DNA of 55,658 nucleotides from positions 1 through 55,658 of the forward strand of contig NZ_WVZN01000040.1 in assembly GCF_011772445.1 (NCBI RefSeq). The letters are read 5' to 3'. Source of the DNA: Hydrogenophaga sp. Its GTDB lineage: Bacteria > Pseudomonadota > Gammaproteobacteria > Burkholderiales > Burkholderiaceae_C. This document shows, one piece after another, positions 1 to 6,755 of this stretch (the first letter of the stretch is position 1; the number at the start of each line of letters is the position of its first letter). The notes under the pieces are model-generated. The model saw only the letters and a program-made list of their open reading frames with translations. It ran no database searches and was not told where the DNA came from. Both the position numbers and the translations under genes were made by a program.

Positions 1-46
1 AACTACCCGTTATCTCAAAGGAACTGTCATGAAATCCGCCAAAAGC
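1..46 (+). repeat. Leader and 5' end shared with DUF4148 copy 3
   Basis: These 46 bases, comprising the leader, ribosome binding site (AAAGGAA) and first six codons of a DUF4148 gene, are identical to the reverse complement of 41269-41314, which precedes and starts another DUF4148 gene on the minus strand. Identity falls off further into the genes. The most direct reading is a recent duplication or gene conversion between paralogues that kept the same translation signals. Confidence 0.85.
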
Positions 47-340
47 CTCGCCCTTGCCATGACCCTTGCCCTCGGTGCCGGCGCCGCCTTCGCCGAAGGC
101 CCCATCGAAGGCAATGAAGTCTTCAACTTCCAATCCACCCTGAGCCGCGCCGAGGTGCAAGCCCAGGCGGTGCAAGCCAACCGCGAAGGCCGCACGGCCC
201 GCGGCGACATCATCCCGGCCGACGAGGCCGTCGCCGGCACCGGTCTGAGCCGCGAGCAGGTTCGCGCCGAAGCCCTCCAGGCGCAGCGCAGCGGCCGCAC
301 GGCCCGCGGCGAGATCGTCTCGGTGGAAGCGGGCGCCTGA
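29..340 (+). CDS. DUF4148 domain secreted protein (copy 1)
   Basis: A 103-residue protein with a clear Sec signal peptide: basic start MKSAK, a hydrophobic stretch, and likely cleavage after AAFA at residue 22. The mature part carries two imperfect helical repeats, L38-D60 and L73-E95, each of the pattern LSRxxVxAxAxQAxxxGRTARG, typical of DUF4148. The function of the family is unknown; members are small exported proteins abundant in Burkholderiales. The ATG follows AAAGGAA at a normal distance. It converges with the lipoprotein gene that ends two bases further on. Paralogues lie at 39199-39597 and 40975-41286. The promoter lies left of the window. Confidence 0.85.
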   Translation: MKSAKSLALAMTLALGAGAAFAEGPIEGNEVFNFQSTLSRAEVQAQAVQANREGRTARGDIIPADEAVAGTGLSREQVRAEALQAQRSGRTARGEIVSVEAGA

Positions 341-342
341 GC

Positions 343-975
343 CTACGGCCGCAGCCCCGCCACCGCGGCGGCCGCGTCCGTGGCCAGGCGATCCAGCAGG
401 TCGGCGTAGGCCTGCGCCTGGGCCTGCGGGGTGTCCGCCTCGGACGTCAATTCGTACTCGAGCCGCTGGGTGTTGACGCTGCGCGCGTCGGCGCCGTGGC
501 CCACCACGGCGACGCGCGCGCTGGCCTGGAGCCGCCGCTGCGCTCGCGAGTAGTCCATGCGGTCGATCACCACCCGCAGGCCAGCAGCGGGTGACCACTC
601 GGCGCACTGGCTTTCGCACAGGCGCCAGCCCGGCAGACGCGCGCGCAGCGCCGAGGCGAATTCGCGCGACATGCCCACCTCGATGCGCTCGGCCCAGAAG
701 GTGTCGGGCCATTCGGCCAGGGTGCTGCCGTCGGTGCGGTAGCGCACGCGGCGCGAGACGAGGTACTCGGGGATGTCCAGGCGGGCCATGGCCAGCGTGC
801 GGCCCTCGCGCGGCGCAGCGGTCGCCGGTGCGGGCGCGCTTGCCGTGGTGGGGCCCGGCAGGGTCAGCAGCGTGGGCGGGCGATCGGGTGTCGACACGCA
901 GCCGGCGGCGAAGGCCGCGGTGGCCACCGTGAGCGCGAGGGCCGCGGCGCGGCGGTGGAGCGGGGTGGTGGTCAT
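343..975 (-). CDS. ABC-type transport auxiliary lipoprotein (PqiC-like)
   Basis: A 210-residue lipoprotein with a lipobox (AAGC) placing the acylated cysteine at residue 26, followed by a Pro/Ala-rich linker and a PqiC/YmbA-like domain. Such proteins partner MCE transporters and are thought to sit in the outer membrane, receiving lipids passed across the periplasm. It is the last gene of a four-gene operon after the permease, ATPase and MCE protein. Its ATG overlaps the stop of the MCE gene by 4 bp (ATGA), indicating translational coupling. The family call rests on lipobox, size and context; the fold is inferred. Confidence 0.8.
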   Translation of the reverse strand: MTTTPLHRRAAALALTVATAAFAAGCVSTPDRPPTLLTLPGPTTASAPAPATAAPREGRTLAMARLDIPEYLVSRRVRYRTDGSTLAEWPDTFWAERIEVGMSREFASALRARLPGWRLCESQCAEWSPAAGLRVVIDRMDYSRAQRRLQASARVAVVGHGADARSVNTQRLEYELTSEADTPQAQAQAYADLLDRLATDAAAAVAGLRP

Positions 976-1940
976 TCGCGTCGGTTCCCGAAAATGATGG
1001 CGTTGGGTTTTTCTTCCAGCAGCTCGCTGAAGGAGCGCAGCCCGCGCGCGGCCTGCGACAGGTCGCGCACGGCGGTCTCCAGGTCCGCGCGCAGCGGCGC
1101 GTCCGGCGCGGCGATGTCGGCCAGGCGGTCCATCGCCAACCGGGCGGACTGCGTGGCTTCGCGCGCGCCGACCAGCGCCTGCTGCAACTCGGGGCGCGCC
1201 TCGCGCACGGTCTGTTCGGTGCTCAGCGACAGGCGCTCGATGGACGCCAGCGTGTTGGTGGAACTGGCCTGGAGCTGGCGGATGGCCTCGGTCGCCGCCG
1301 CGAGCGTGTGACGCGACGCCACTGTTGTCTGCCTGAGTTCGGATGAAGCCTCCGTCAGCGCGGACTGAACGCCGCCCAGCGTCTTTTGCACGGCCACCAG
1401 GGTCTTGCGCATCTCCTCCGCGGTGGCCCGCATCTCGCTCACCGTCTCGCGCAGCGGCAGCTCGGCCACCTGTTCGATCAGCGGGCCGAAGCGGTCCTGC
1501 AGCGCGGGAATCTCGGGGTGGCGCGAGGCGCCATGCAGCTTCGCGGGCGTCTGCGGCTCGAAGTCGAGCTCCACCGCCTTCTGGCCGGTGACGATGCTTT
1601 CGGACACCAGGCGCGCGCGCAGTCCGCGCTGGACCAGGGTCGATATGTCGCCGCCGGCGCTGGCGAGCGTGGAGGCCCGCAGTTTCATCACCACCGGCAC
1701 GGTGGTGCGCAGGGTGTCGGCGTTGACGCGGATGCCGATCTCGGTGACCTCGCCGATGGCCACGCCGCGAAAGGTGACCGGCGCGCCCACGTACAGGCCG
1801 CTCACGTTGTCCTCATAGAAGACGGTGGCCTTGCTCTGATCGCTGAACCAGTCGCTGCCGCTGAGCCAGAAGATGCCGGCCAGCACGATGAAGAGGGCGG
1901 CGGCGACGAAGCTGCCGATGAGAAGGGCGTGGCGTTTCAT
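972..1940 (-). CDS. MlaD/MCE family lipid-transport protein
   Basis: A 322-residue inner-membrane-anchored protein. Residues 7-26 form one transmembrane segment, followed by an MCE domain (about residues 40-117) with the conserved stretch LYVGAPVTFRGVAIGEV. The remainder is long, polar and Ala/Thr-rich, predicted helical (repeated LRQTTVASR, ATEAIRQLQ), as in MCE proteins that build a periplasmic tunnel. MCE proteins bind phospholipids and hexamerise on the permease. It is longer than E. coli MlaD (about 180 residues), closer to PqiB or mycobacterial-like single-MCE proteins. Start and stop each overlap the neighbouring genes by 4 bp. Confidence 0.9.
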   Translation of the reverse strand: MKRHALLIGSFVAAALFIVLAGIFWLSGSDWFSDQSKATVFYEDNVSGLYVGAPVTFRGVAIGEVTEIGIRVNADTLRTTVPVVMKLRASTLASAGGDISTLVQRGLRARLVSESIVTGQKAVELDFEPQTPAKLHGASRHPEIPALQDRFGPLIEQVAELPLRETVSEMRATAEEMRKTLVAVQKTLGGVQSALTEASSELRQTTVASRHTLAAATEAIRQLQASSTNTLASIERLSLSTEQTVREARPELQQALVGAREATQSARLAMDRLADIAAPDAPLRADLETAVRDLSQAARGLRSFSELLEEKPNAIIFGNRRE

Positions 1941-2719
1941 GCGGGGTCTCCAGGCGCGGGCGGCGCTGGCGGGTCGGGGAGCGCTTCCCTTCGCAGGAAG
2001 GCATCGACCGTGGGATGGACGCGGGTCTTCACGAGTTCACTCGGGCGGCCGTGCGCGATCGGCCGCTTGCTGTCCGCGTCGAGGAATATGCCGTCGTCCG
2101 CGATGGCGAACAAGCTGGGCAGTTCGTGGCTGACGAACACCACCGCCGCGCCCGTGCGCTCGCGGATGTCGAGGATCAGGTCGTCGAGCCGGCGCGAGCT
2201 GATCGGGTCCAGGCCCGCCGAAGGCTCGTCGAGAAACAGCAGGGGTGGCTCGGAGGCGATGGCGCGCGCCAGCCCCGCGCGCTTTTTCATGCCGCCGCTG
2301 AGGCTGGCCGGCAGCTTGTCGGCGGCATCGGCCATGCCCACCCATTCCAGCACCTCGCGTGCGCGGGCCTCCTGCTGCGTACCGTCCAGCGAGGTCTGTC
2401 GCGCCAGGGCCAGGCAGACGTTCTCCAGCACCGTCATGGACGACCAGAGCGCCGCGCTCTGGAACAGCATGCCGAACCTCAGGCGCATGGCCTCGCGCTC
2501 GGCGTCGCTGGCGGCCCAGTAGTCCGCGCCGCCGTGCAGCACCCTGCCGCTGGCGGGCGGCAGCAGGCCCACCAGGTGCTTGAGCAGGGTGCTCTTGCCG
2601 CAACCGCTGCCGCCCATCACGGCGAAGATGCTGCCGGCCTGCACCTCGAAGGACACCTCGCGCTGGATCAGCTTCTCGCCGAAGCGCATCTCCAGGTTAT
2701 GCACGCTCAGCAAGGCCAT
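1937..2719 (-). CDS. MlaF-like ABC transporter ATP-binding protein
   Basis: A 260-residue ABC ATPase energising the MCE lipid transporter from the cytoplasmic face. Visible motifs are Walker A GGSGCGKST (residues 36-44), the signature LSGGMKKRAGLARA (about residue 140) and Walker B LLFLDEPSAGLD followed by the D-loop; the switch His lies in FVSHELPS. The variant signature LSGGMKKR is typical of the MlaF/Mkl group. The start codon abuts the permease stop directly and its stop overlaps the MCE gene, so the four genes form one transcription unit. Confidence 0.92.
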   Translation of the reverse strand: MALLSVHNLEMRFGEKLIQREVSFEVQAGSIFAVMGGSGCGKSTLLKHLVGLLPPASGRVLHGGADYWAASDAEREAMRLRFGMLFQSAALWSSMTVLENVCLALARQTSLDGTQQEARAREVLEWVGMADAADKLPASLSGGMKKRAGLARAIASEPPLLFLDEPSAGLDPISSRRLDDLILDIRERTGAAVVFVSHELPSLFAIADDGIFLDADSKRPIAHGRPSELVKTRVHPTVDAFLRREALPDPPAPPAPGDPA

Positions 2720-3487
2720 TCAGATCCCCAGCGTGTTCGCCACCAGCGCGAACACGGCGTCGATGACGATGATGGCCACGATGCTGGTGACCACCGCGCC
2801 CGTGGTGGCCACGCCCACGCCGGCGGCGTTGCGCTGCGCGTACAGCCCGTGGTAGCAGCCCACCATGCCGATGAGCGCACCGAACACCAGCGACTTGGCC
2901 GCGCCCAGGCCCAGGTGCGTCCAGGCGAGCGCGTCCGCGGTGCGGTTCATGTAGGCCGCTGGCGAGAGATCGAGCATCACCGAGGCCACCACCATGCCGC
3001 CCACCAGGCCCGCGAGGCAGGCGAACACGAAGAGCAGCGGCATCATCACCAGCAGCGCCGCCACGCGCGGCAGCACCAGGAAGTCCATGGCCGGCAGACC
3101 CAGCACCTCCAGCGCGTCCACCTCCTCGTTGGTCTGCATGGTGGCCAGTTCGGCCGCGAAGGCGGCGCCGGTGCGCCCGGCGATGACGACGGCGGTGATG
3201 ATGGCCGCCATCTCGCGCGCCACCGAAATGGCCACGAGATCGGCCACGAAGATGCCGGCGCCGAACTTGAGCAATTGCACGGCGCCCACAAAGGCCAGGA
3301 TGGCGCCCACGAGGAAATTGACCAGGCAGACGATGCCCACGGCGCGGGCGCTGGTGTCGGCCAGCACGCGCGCCGCGTCCTGCGCGCGGTAGCGGCGCCG
3401 CCCGCCCAGCGCGGCGCCGGCCGACAGCAGCACCTCGCCAAGGAAGGTGAGCGGCCGGCGGGCGAAGGCGAGCGGGGGCTTCAGCAA
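2720..3487 (-). CDS. MlaE-like ABC transporter permease
   Basis: A 255-residue integral membrane permease of the MlaE/YrbE family, with about five to six hydrophobic segments and the conserved EVDALEVLGL and AGRTGAAFAAELATM stretches that contact the ATPase. It moves phospholipid between the inner membrane and the MCE protein. The start is read as TTG at 3487, preceded by GGGAGA at a suitable distance; no ATG lies nearby in frame. It is the first gene of the four-gene operon, and the promoter should lie between 3488 and 3609. A fused STAS domain, present in some relatives, is absent. Confidence 0.9.
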   Translation of the reverse strand: MLKPPLAFARRPLTFLGEVLLSAGAALGGRRRYRAQDAARVLADTSARAVGIVCLVNFLVGAILAFVGAVQLLKFGAGIFVADLVAISVAREMAAIITAVVIAGRTGAAFAAELATMQTNEEVDALEVLGLPAMDFLVLPRVAALLVMMPLLFVFACLAGLVGGMVVASVMLDLSPAAYMNRTADALAWTHLGLGAAKSLVFGALIGMVGCYHGLYAQRNAAGVGVATTGAVVTSIVAIIVIDAVFALVANTLGI

Positions 3488-3609
3488 GCGCGGGTCTCCC
3501 GGCCCACGGGGGTGGCAGCGAAATGGGCTGTCATCCGGCGCATCTTATGCAGTCCACCGGAAACAACCAATCACGCCTTCACCGCAGCGCGGGTGGAGCC
3601 GGCTCCCCA

Positions 3610-3678
3610 TCATCCGCTGAGCGCGAAGGCGGCGTGGTAGCCGATCAGCCGACCGCGGTGCAGGGATGGCGTGCTCAT
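3610..3678 (-). CDS. Possible 22-residue small ORF
   Basis: A 22-codon ORF, beginning MSTPSLHRGR and ending AAFALSG, is preceded by a strong Shine-Dalgarno AAGGAG seven bases before its ATG. That signal is better than those of many annotated genes here and is the only reason to call it. It lies 68 bp after the Rossmann-like gene and upstream of the lipid transport operon, on the same strand. No known peptide family is recognised. It could be a small protein, a leader peptide, or chance. Confidence 0.35.
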   Translation of the reverse strand: MSTPSLHRGRLIGYHAAFALSG

Positions 3679-3746
3679 TCGGTGCTCCTTGATTCGATGG
3701 CCTTGGGGCGCGGGCAAGCGCCATGCCCGCTCGCACGGTACCCGGT

Positions 3747-4292
3747 TCAGGGCCGCCGCAGCATCCCCAGGGCGTGCAGGGTGTCGATCAGCGTGCGCAG
3801 CATCCACGCGGCGAGCCGCTCGGGCCAACTGCCGGTGGGGCCCTGCGGCGCGGCCACGGGCGGCCGCCGCCCGGCCTCGCGCGCGCCAAAACCCAGCCGT
3901 TGCAAGGCGGCGCTTTCCGTCGCGCTGGGCGCGTGGCCGGGGCCGAACACGAGCTCCAGCCGGCGCACGCCCCGCGCGTGCAGGGCCTCCATGAGCGGCA
4001 CCAGCGCAGTCCGCTCGGGTCGCCAGAACACCGCCTCGCGGGCGTGGCGCGGGGTGTCGAGGACGATGAGCACCTCGTCCCGCGCCGAGGCGTGGGGCAG
4101 GCAGTCGCGCCAGTCGCCGCCGTCCACCACCGCGTGGTCCAGGCCCCGAGGCTGGTGCGCGAAGGCGCGCGTGCAGAGCACCTTGACCGGCACCGCCCCG
4201 ACCTGGCCCAGCCGCTCGCGCAGCACGGCGGCGCCCGCGCGGCCGACGGCGCCGATCACGAGCACGCGCGAACGGGGCGGTGGCTGGCGCAT
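3747..4292 (-). CDS. Hypothetical Rossmann-like protein
   Basis: A 181-residue protein opening with a hydrophobic strand and glycine-rich loop, VLVIGAVGRAGAAVL (residues 10-24), which looks like the start of an NAD(P)-binding Rossmann fold as in NmrA or atypical short-chain dehydrogenase relatives. No catalytic Tyr-Lys pair is visible, and the protein is short for a full dehydrogenase. The ATG lies 13 bp downstream of the stop of the orphan ATP synthase c-subunit gene, so the two are probably cotranscribed. A sensor or regulatory role is possible but not shown. Confidence 0.65.
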   Translation of the reverse strand: MRQPPPRSRVLVIGAVGRAGAAVLRERLGQVGAVPVKVLCTRAFAHQPRGLDHAVVDGGDWRDCLPHASARDEVLIVLDTPRHAREAVFWRPERTALVPLMEALHARGVRRLELVFGPGHAPSATESAALQRLGFGAREAGRRPPVAAPQGPTGSWPERLAAWMLRTLIDTLHALGMLRRP

Positions 4293-4305
4293 CGGGTCGA
4301 GGTGA

Positions 4306-4548
4306 TCAGGAAGGGAAGGGCGCCGCGAGCGCGAACCACACGCCCAGCGCCACCGAGATGATGAAGGCGCCGTCGAGCAGGCCCGCGAGCAGGAAGACCT
4401 TGGGTTGCAGGGCCTCCATCATCTCCGGCTGGCGCGCCGAGGCGTCGAGGTAGCGGCTGGCCATGATGCCGATGCCGATGCACGAGCCGAGGGCGCCCAG
4501 ACCGATCATGTGGCCGACGGCGAGGGGGAGTTGGGAGAGGTCCGACAT
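4306..4548 (-). CDS. atpE: Orphan ATP synthase F0 subunit c
   Basis: An 80-residue, two-helix proteolipid. Helix 1 has the glycine-rich packing motif ([14 protein letters not shown]), the polar loop carries the conserved SARQPE (residues 37-42), and helix 2 contains the ion-binding carboxylate as D59 in [10 protein letters not shown], aligned with the proton-carrying Asp of Burkholderiales c subunits. No sodium-type ligand set is visible, so it should bind protons. The ATG follows AAGGAG well. What is odd is the location: no other ATP synthase gene is nearby. It sits between mqsA and a Rossmann-like gene, so it is likely a second, stand-alone copy. Confidence 0.85.
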   Translation of the reverse strand: MSDLSQLPLAVGHMIGLGALGSCIGIGIMASRYLDASARQPEMMEALQPKVFLLAGLLDGAFIISVALGVWFALAAPFPS

Positions 4549-4616
4549 GTGAGGCTCCTTGGTGTTGATGGGCTCACTGTGCCGGCAGCCCAGCGCGAAA
4601 GCCATGACCCGGGAGG

Positions 4617-5033
4617 TCATGGTGTTGACGATCGGGTCTCCCGAACCTCGGACAGCAACTCCGGGTGCCTGTCGAGCACCCTCAGGAGCTTCACCAGGGC
4701 AACGGGAGGTCGAATCGTCCCCGACTCGTACCGGGAAAATGCGTTCACGCCGCCGCCGAAGATTTCGGCGGCGTCTCGCTGCGTCAGCTTGAGCTTGTGG
4801 CGCACCTGGGCGATGTAGTCAGGCGATACGTAGGACGCGTTGACCTCACGCTGAAACGCCATCATGGCCGCGCTCACGCGATCACTGCCCGCCGTGTCGA
4901 GGACCGCTTCTCCGCAGGCGGGGCAGAAGTCGCCCGAGACCGCTGCAATGGTTGTTGCCTGTCCCTTGTAGGTGTAGGGCATGTCCCTGGAGTCGTGGAC
5001 CAGTTCCGCACCACCACATGCCGGGCATTTCAT
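4617..5033 (-). CDS. mqsA: MqsA antitoxin (zinc finger plus HTH)
   Basis: A 138-residue antitoxin and DNA-binding repressor. The N-terminal zinc site uses C3, C6, C37 and C40, the same spacing as E. coli MqsA. The C-terminal half is an XRE-type helix-turn-helix ([23 protein letters not shown]) that should bind the palindromes upstream of mqsR. Its ATG lies 2 bp after the original mqsR stop. Because of a 4-bp duplication in mqsR, an uninterrupted frame now runs from the mqsR start through mqsA (4617-5336), so the antitoxin may be made alone from this ATG or as a C-terminal fusion. Confidence 0.9.
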   Translation of the reverse strand: MKCPACGGAELVHDSRDMPYTYKGQATTIAAVSGDFCPACGEAVLDTAGSDRVSAAMMAFQREVNASYVSPDYIAQVRHKLKLTQRDAAEIFGGGVNAFSRYESGTIRPPVALVKLLRVLDRHPELLSEVRETRSSTP

Positions 5034-5035
5034 GG

Positions 5036-5336
5036 TCAGAGCTCCTTGAAAGAAACGATCAGCACGTCGTCGACGACGGTGAGCTTGAGGTAGACCTTGC
5101 CCCCAAGGCGTGCGTGGTCGGTACACGTCCTGCCAGATCGTGTGGTCGGCATGGGCGGTCATGCTCTTGTAGAAGTCCGACGGGCTCAAGGCGAGCACGA
5201 CGGAGCACATGTCGGCGAGCGTGCCGCAGCCCATGTTGGCGGCGCCACCCAGCGCGCTGAAGGTCGCTCTGATGGCGCCGGATCTGACCAACCGGTGAAT
5301 CTGGCTCAACTTGCAATGGGGCGTGCGCTTCTCCAT
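5036..5336 (-). pseudogene. mqsR: mqsR toxin gene with 4-bp frameshifting duplication
   Basis: Residues 1-75 match MqsR, the ribosome-independent mRNA interferase, including DFYKSMT and TIWQDVYRPR with the Lys and Gln equivalents of K56 and Q68. The frame then breaks at the tandem tetramer ACGCACGC (5108-5115, minus strand). Removing one ACGC restores ...RPRLGGKVYLKLTV...SFKEL and a stop two bases before mqsA, giving exactly 98 residues as in E. coli. As written, the last strands, including the catalytic Tyr81 equivalent, are lost and the frame continues 26 shifted codons into mqsA. The toxin is probably inactive unless the repeat slips; a sequencing error cannot be excluded. Confidence 0.85.
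5108..5115. repeat. Tandem ACGC duplication inside mqsR
   Basis: The plus strand reads GCGTGCGT, two copies of a 4-bp unit. One copy gives an intact 98-codon mqsR. Two copies shift the frame and join it to mqsA. It is the single change that explains the broken toxin gene. Confidence 0.85.
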
Positions 5337-5346
5337 GCAAGCAGAT

Positions 5347-5381
5347 TACCAACTTGGTTATATTTTTACCATTTTGGTTGT
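5347..5381. promoter_or_regulatory. Twin palindromic operator of mqsRA
   Basis: Two copies of a 15-bp element, TTACCAACTTGGTTA and TTACCATTTTGGTTG, lie with starts 20 bp apart (two helical turns), 11 bp upstream of the mqsR ATG in an AT-rich patch unlike the surrounding GC-rich DNA. Each core is an ACCA-n3-TGGT palindrome. MqsA is known to autorepress through paired palindromes, so these are the expected operators. A minus-strand TATAAC between them could be the -10 box. Confidence 0.75.
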
Positions 5382-5394
5382 TTGACGCAAGCCG

Positions 5395-5577
5395 TCAGCG
5401 CCCCCGCCCCCACCCCAGCCACACGCAGGCCCCGGTCACCGAACCCAGGCACAGCCACGACACCCAGTCCCACGGCCCGTCGCCCAGCAGCGCCGTGACC
5501 AGGCCGATCGCCGAGGCCAGCGCGATCACCACCGGCCACGCCCACACCGGGCCCAGCGCATTCCACAGGGCTTTCAT
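5395..5577 (-). CDS. Small hypothetical membrane protein
   Basis: A 60-residue protein with two predicted transmembrane helices (about residues 12-31 and 36-54), rich in Trp and Gly. No family is recognised. Its ATG overlaps the stop of the upstream PepSY gene by 4 bp (ATGA), the strongest evidence that it is real. It is the last gene of the seven-gene iron-uptake operon, suggesting a helper role to the PepSY membrane protein. Confidence 0.65.
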   Translation of the reverse strand: MKALWNALGPVWAWPVVIALASAIGLVTALLGDGPWDWVSWLCLGSVTGACVWLGWGRGR

Positions 5578-6755
5578 GGATGGGTCGCTTCACGGTTCAG
5601 GTTCGGGGCTTCACGGCCGGTCAGGGCCCGCGGCAGTTCGACCGCATCGGCGCTGCCGGTCACGCCGCGCCGCAGCCACAGGTACAGCCCGCTGCCGAGC
5701 ACGATGATGGTGAGGATGTCGAGCACGGCCCAGAGGATCTGCATGGGCCGCCCGCCGTAGTCGCCGAAGTGCAGCGGCTGCGAGATGAGCAGGCCGGTGA
5801 GGTACCAGGGCAGTTCACGGCTGTCGGTCACCTGCCCGGTCACGGCGTCCACCAGCACGGGCTTGAACAGGCGCGAGTTCAGCGGATCGGTGCCGCGCAT
5901 GAACACGCCGTAGTGGTGCGGGCTGGTGAACAGCGTGCCGGGAAAGGCCACGAAGCCCACCTTCATGGATGGCTCCAGCGCCACCGCGGCCGACACCGCC
6001 GCCTGCAGTGAACCCAGCCGATCCCGATCCAGCGGCGGCTGGCCGCGGTAGGGCGCCACCATCTCGGCCATCTGGTCCGTCTGCCAGTAGCGCACCAAGA
6101 GATCGGCCCAGGTGTTGATGACGCCGGTGGCGCCGACCACGAACAGCCAGGTCAGCGTCACGATGCCCAGCAGGTTGTGCAGGTCGAGCCAGCGCACGCG
6201 CGAGGAGCGGTCGCGCCGCACCTCGCCGAAGCCGAGCTTGCGCATGAAAGGCGCGTACAGCACCACGCCGGAGACGAGGGCCACCAGCAGCAGCAAGCCC
6301 ATGAAGCCCAGGAACAGCGTGCCGGGCAGGCCGGCGAACAGGTCCACGTGCAGCGAGAACATGAGGTGCATGAAGCCGCTGTCCAGCGGCGGCTGGCCCA
6401 GCGCCTCGCCGGTGCGCGCGTCCACGGCCACCTGCTTGAGGCCAGAGTCCGACAGCGGCGTGTCCGACAACGTGACGTACCAGACGCGGTCGTCGTCCTC
6501 TTCCTGCGAGACGTACATGCCGCCCTTCTCGGGGTGTTCGGCGATGGCGATCTCCAGCACGCGGTCCAGGCTGATGCGCGGCGCGTCGGCCGCCATCTCG
6601 GGCGCCTCGATCTCGGTGCCCAGCAGGTGGCCGATCTCGTGGTGGAAGATGAGCGGCAGGCCGGTGAGGCACAGCAGCAGCATGAACACGGTGCAGACCA
6701 GGCTGCTCCACTTGTGCACCCAGGACCAGGCGCGAAGGGCTCGCGGGCTGGGCAT
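5574..6755 (-). CDS. PepSY-domain membrane protein (iron-uptake associated)
   Basis: A 393-residue inner-membrane protein of the PepSY-associated TM family. It has a first helix near residues 14-36, a periplasmic PepSY region with EIDAPE-like and VAVDARTGEALG stretches, two central helices after HVDLFAGLPGTL, a second periplasmic PepSY portion and a final helix (ILTIIVLGSGLYLWLRRG). Relatives such as FoxB act with TonB receptors in siderophore uptake or periplasmic iron reduction. The start MPSPRAL overlaps the receptor stop by one base (TGATG), fixing the start and indicating coupling. Confidence 0.88.
   Translation of the reverse strand: MPSPRALRAWSWVHKWSSLVCTVFMLLLCLTGLPLIFHHEIGHLLGTEIEAPEMAADAPRISLDRVLEIAIAEHPEKGGMYVSQEEDDDRVWYVTLSDTPLSDSGLKQVAVDARTGEALGQPPLDSGFMHLMFSLHVDLFAGLPGTLFLGFMGLLLLVALVSGVVLYAPFMRKLGFGEVRRDRSSRVRWLDLHNLLGIVTLTWLFVVGATGVINTWADLLVRYWQTDQMAEMVAPYRGQPPLDRDRLGSLQAAVSAAVALEPSMKVGFVAFPGTLFTSPHHYGVFMRGTDPLNSRLFKPVLVDAVTGQVTDSRELPWYLTGLLISQPLHFGDYGGRPMQILWAVLDILTIIVLGSGLYLWLRRGVTGSADAVELPRALTGREAPNLNREATHP

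Noticed and set aside
3481..3534. A 17-codon frame overlapping the TTG start of the lipid-transport permease
   Set aside because: No convincing ribosome binding site and no recognisable product; coupling to the TTG is possible but unsupported.
3747..4292. Assignment of the Rossmann-like protein as an enzyme
   Set aside because: Only the glycine-rich loop is visible; no catalytic residues, so left as hypothetical.
4617..5336. A genuine 239-residue toxin-antitoxin fusion protein
   Set aside because: The 26 linking residues (Arg-rich, out-of-frame mqsR) are exactly what a 4-bp insertion would produce and the original stop and mqsA ATG are intact, so it is described as a frameshift, with fusion only as a consequence.
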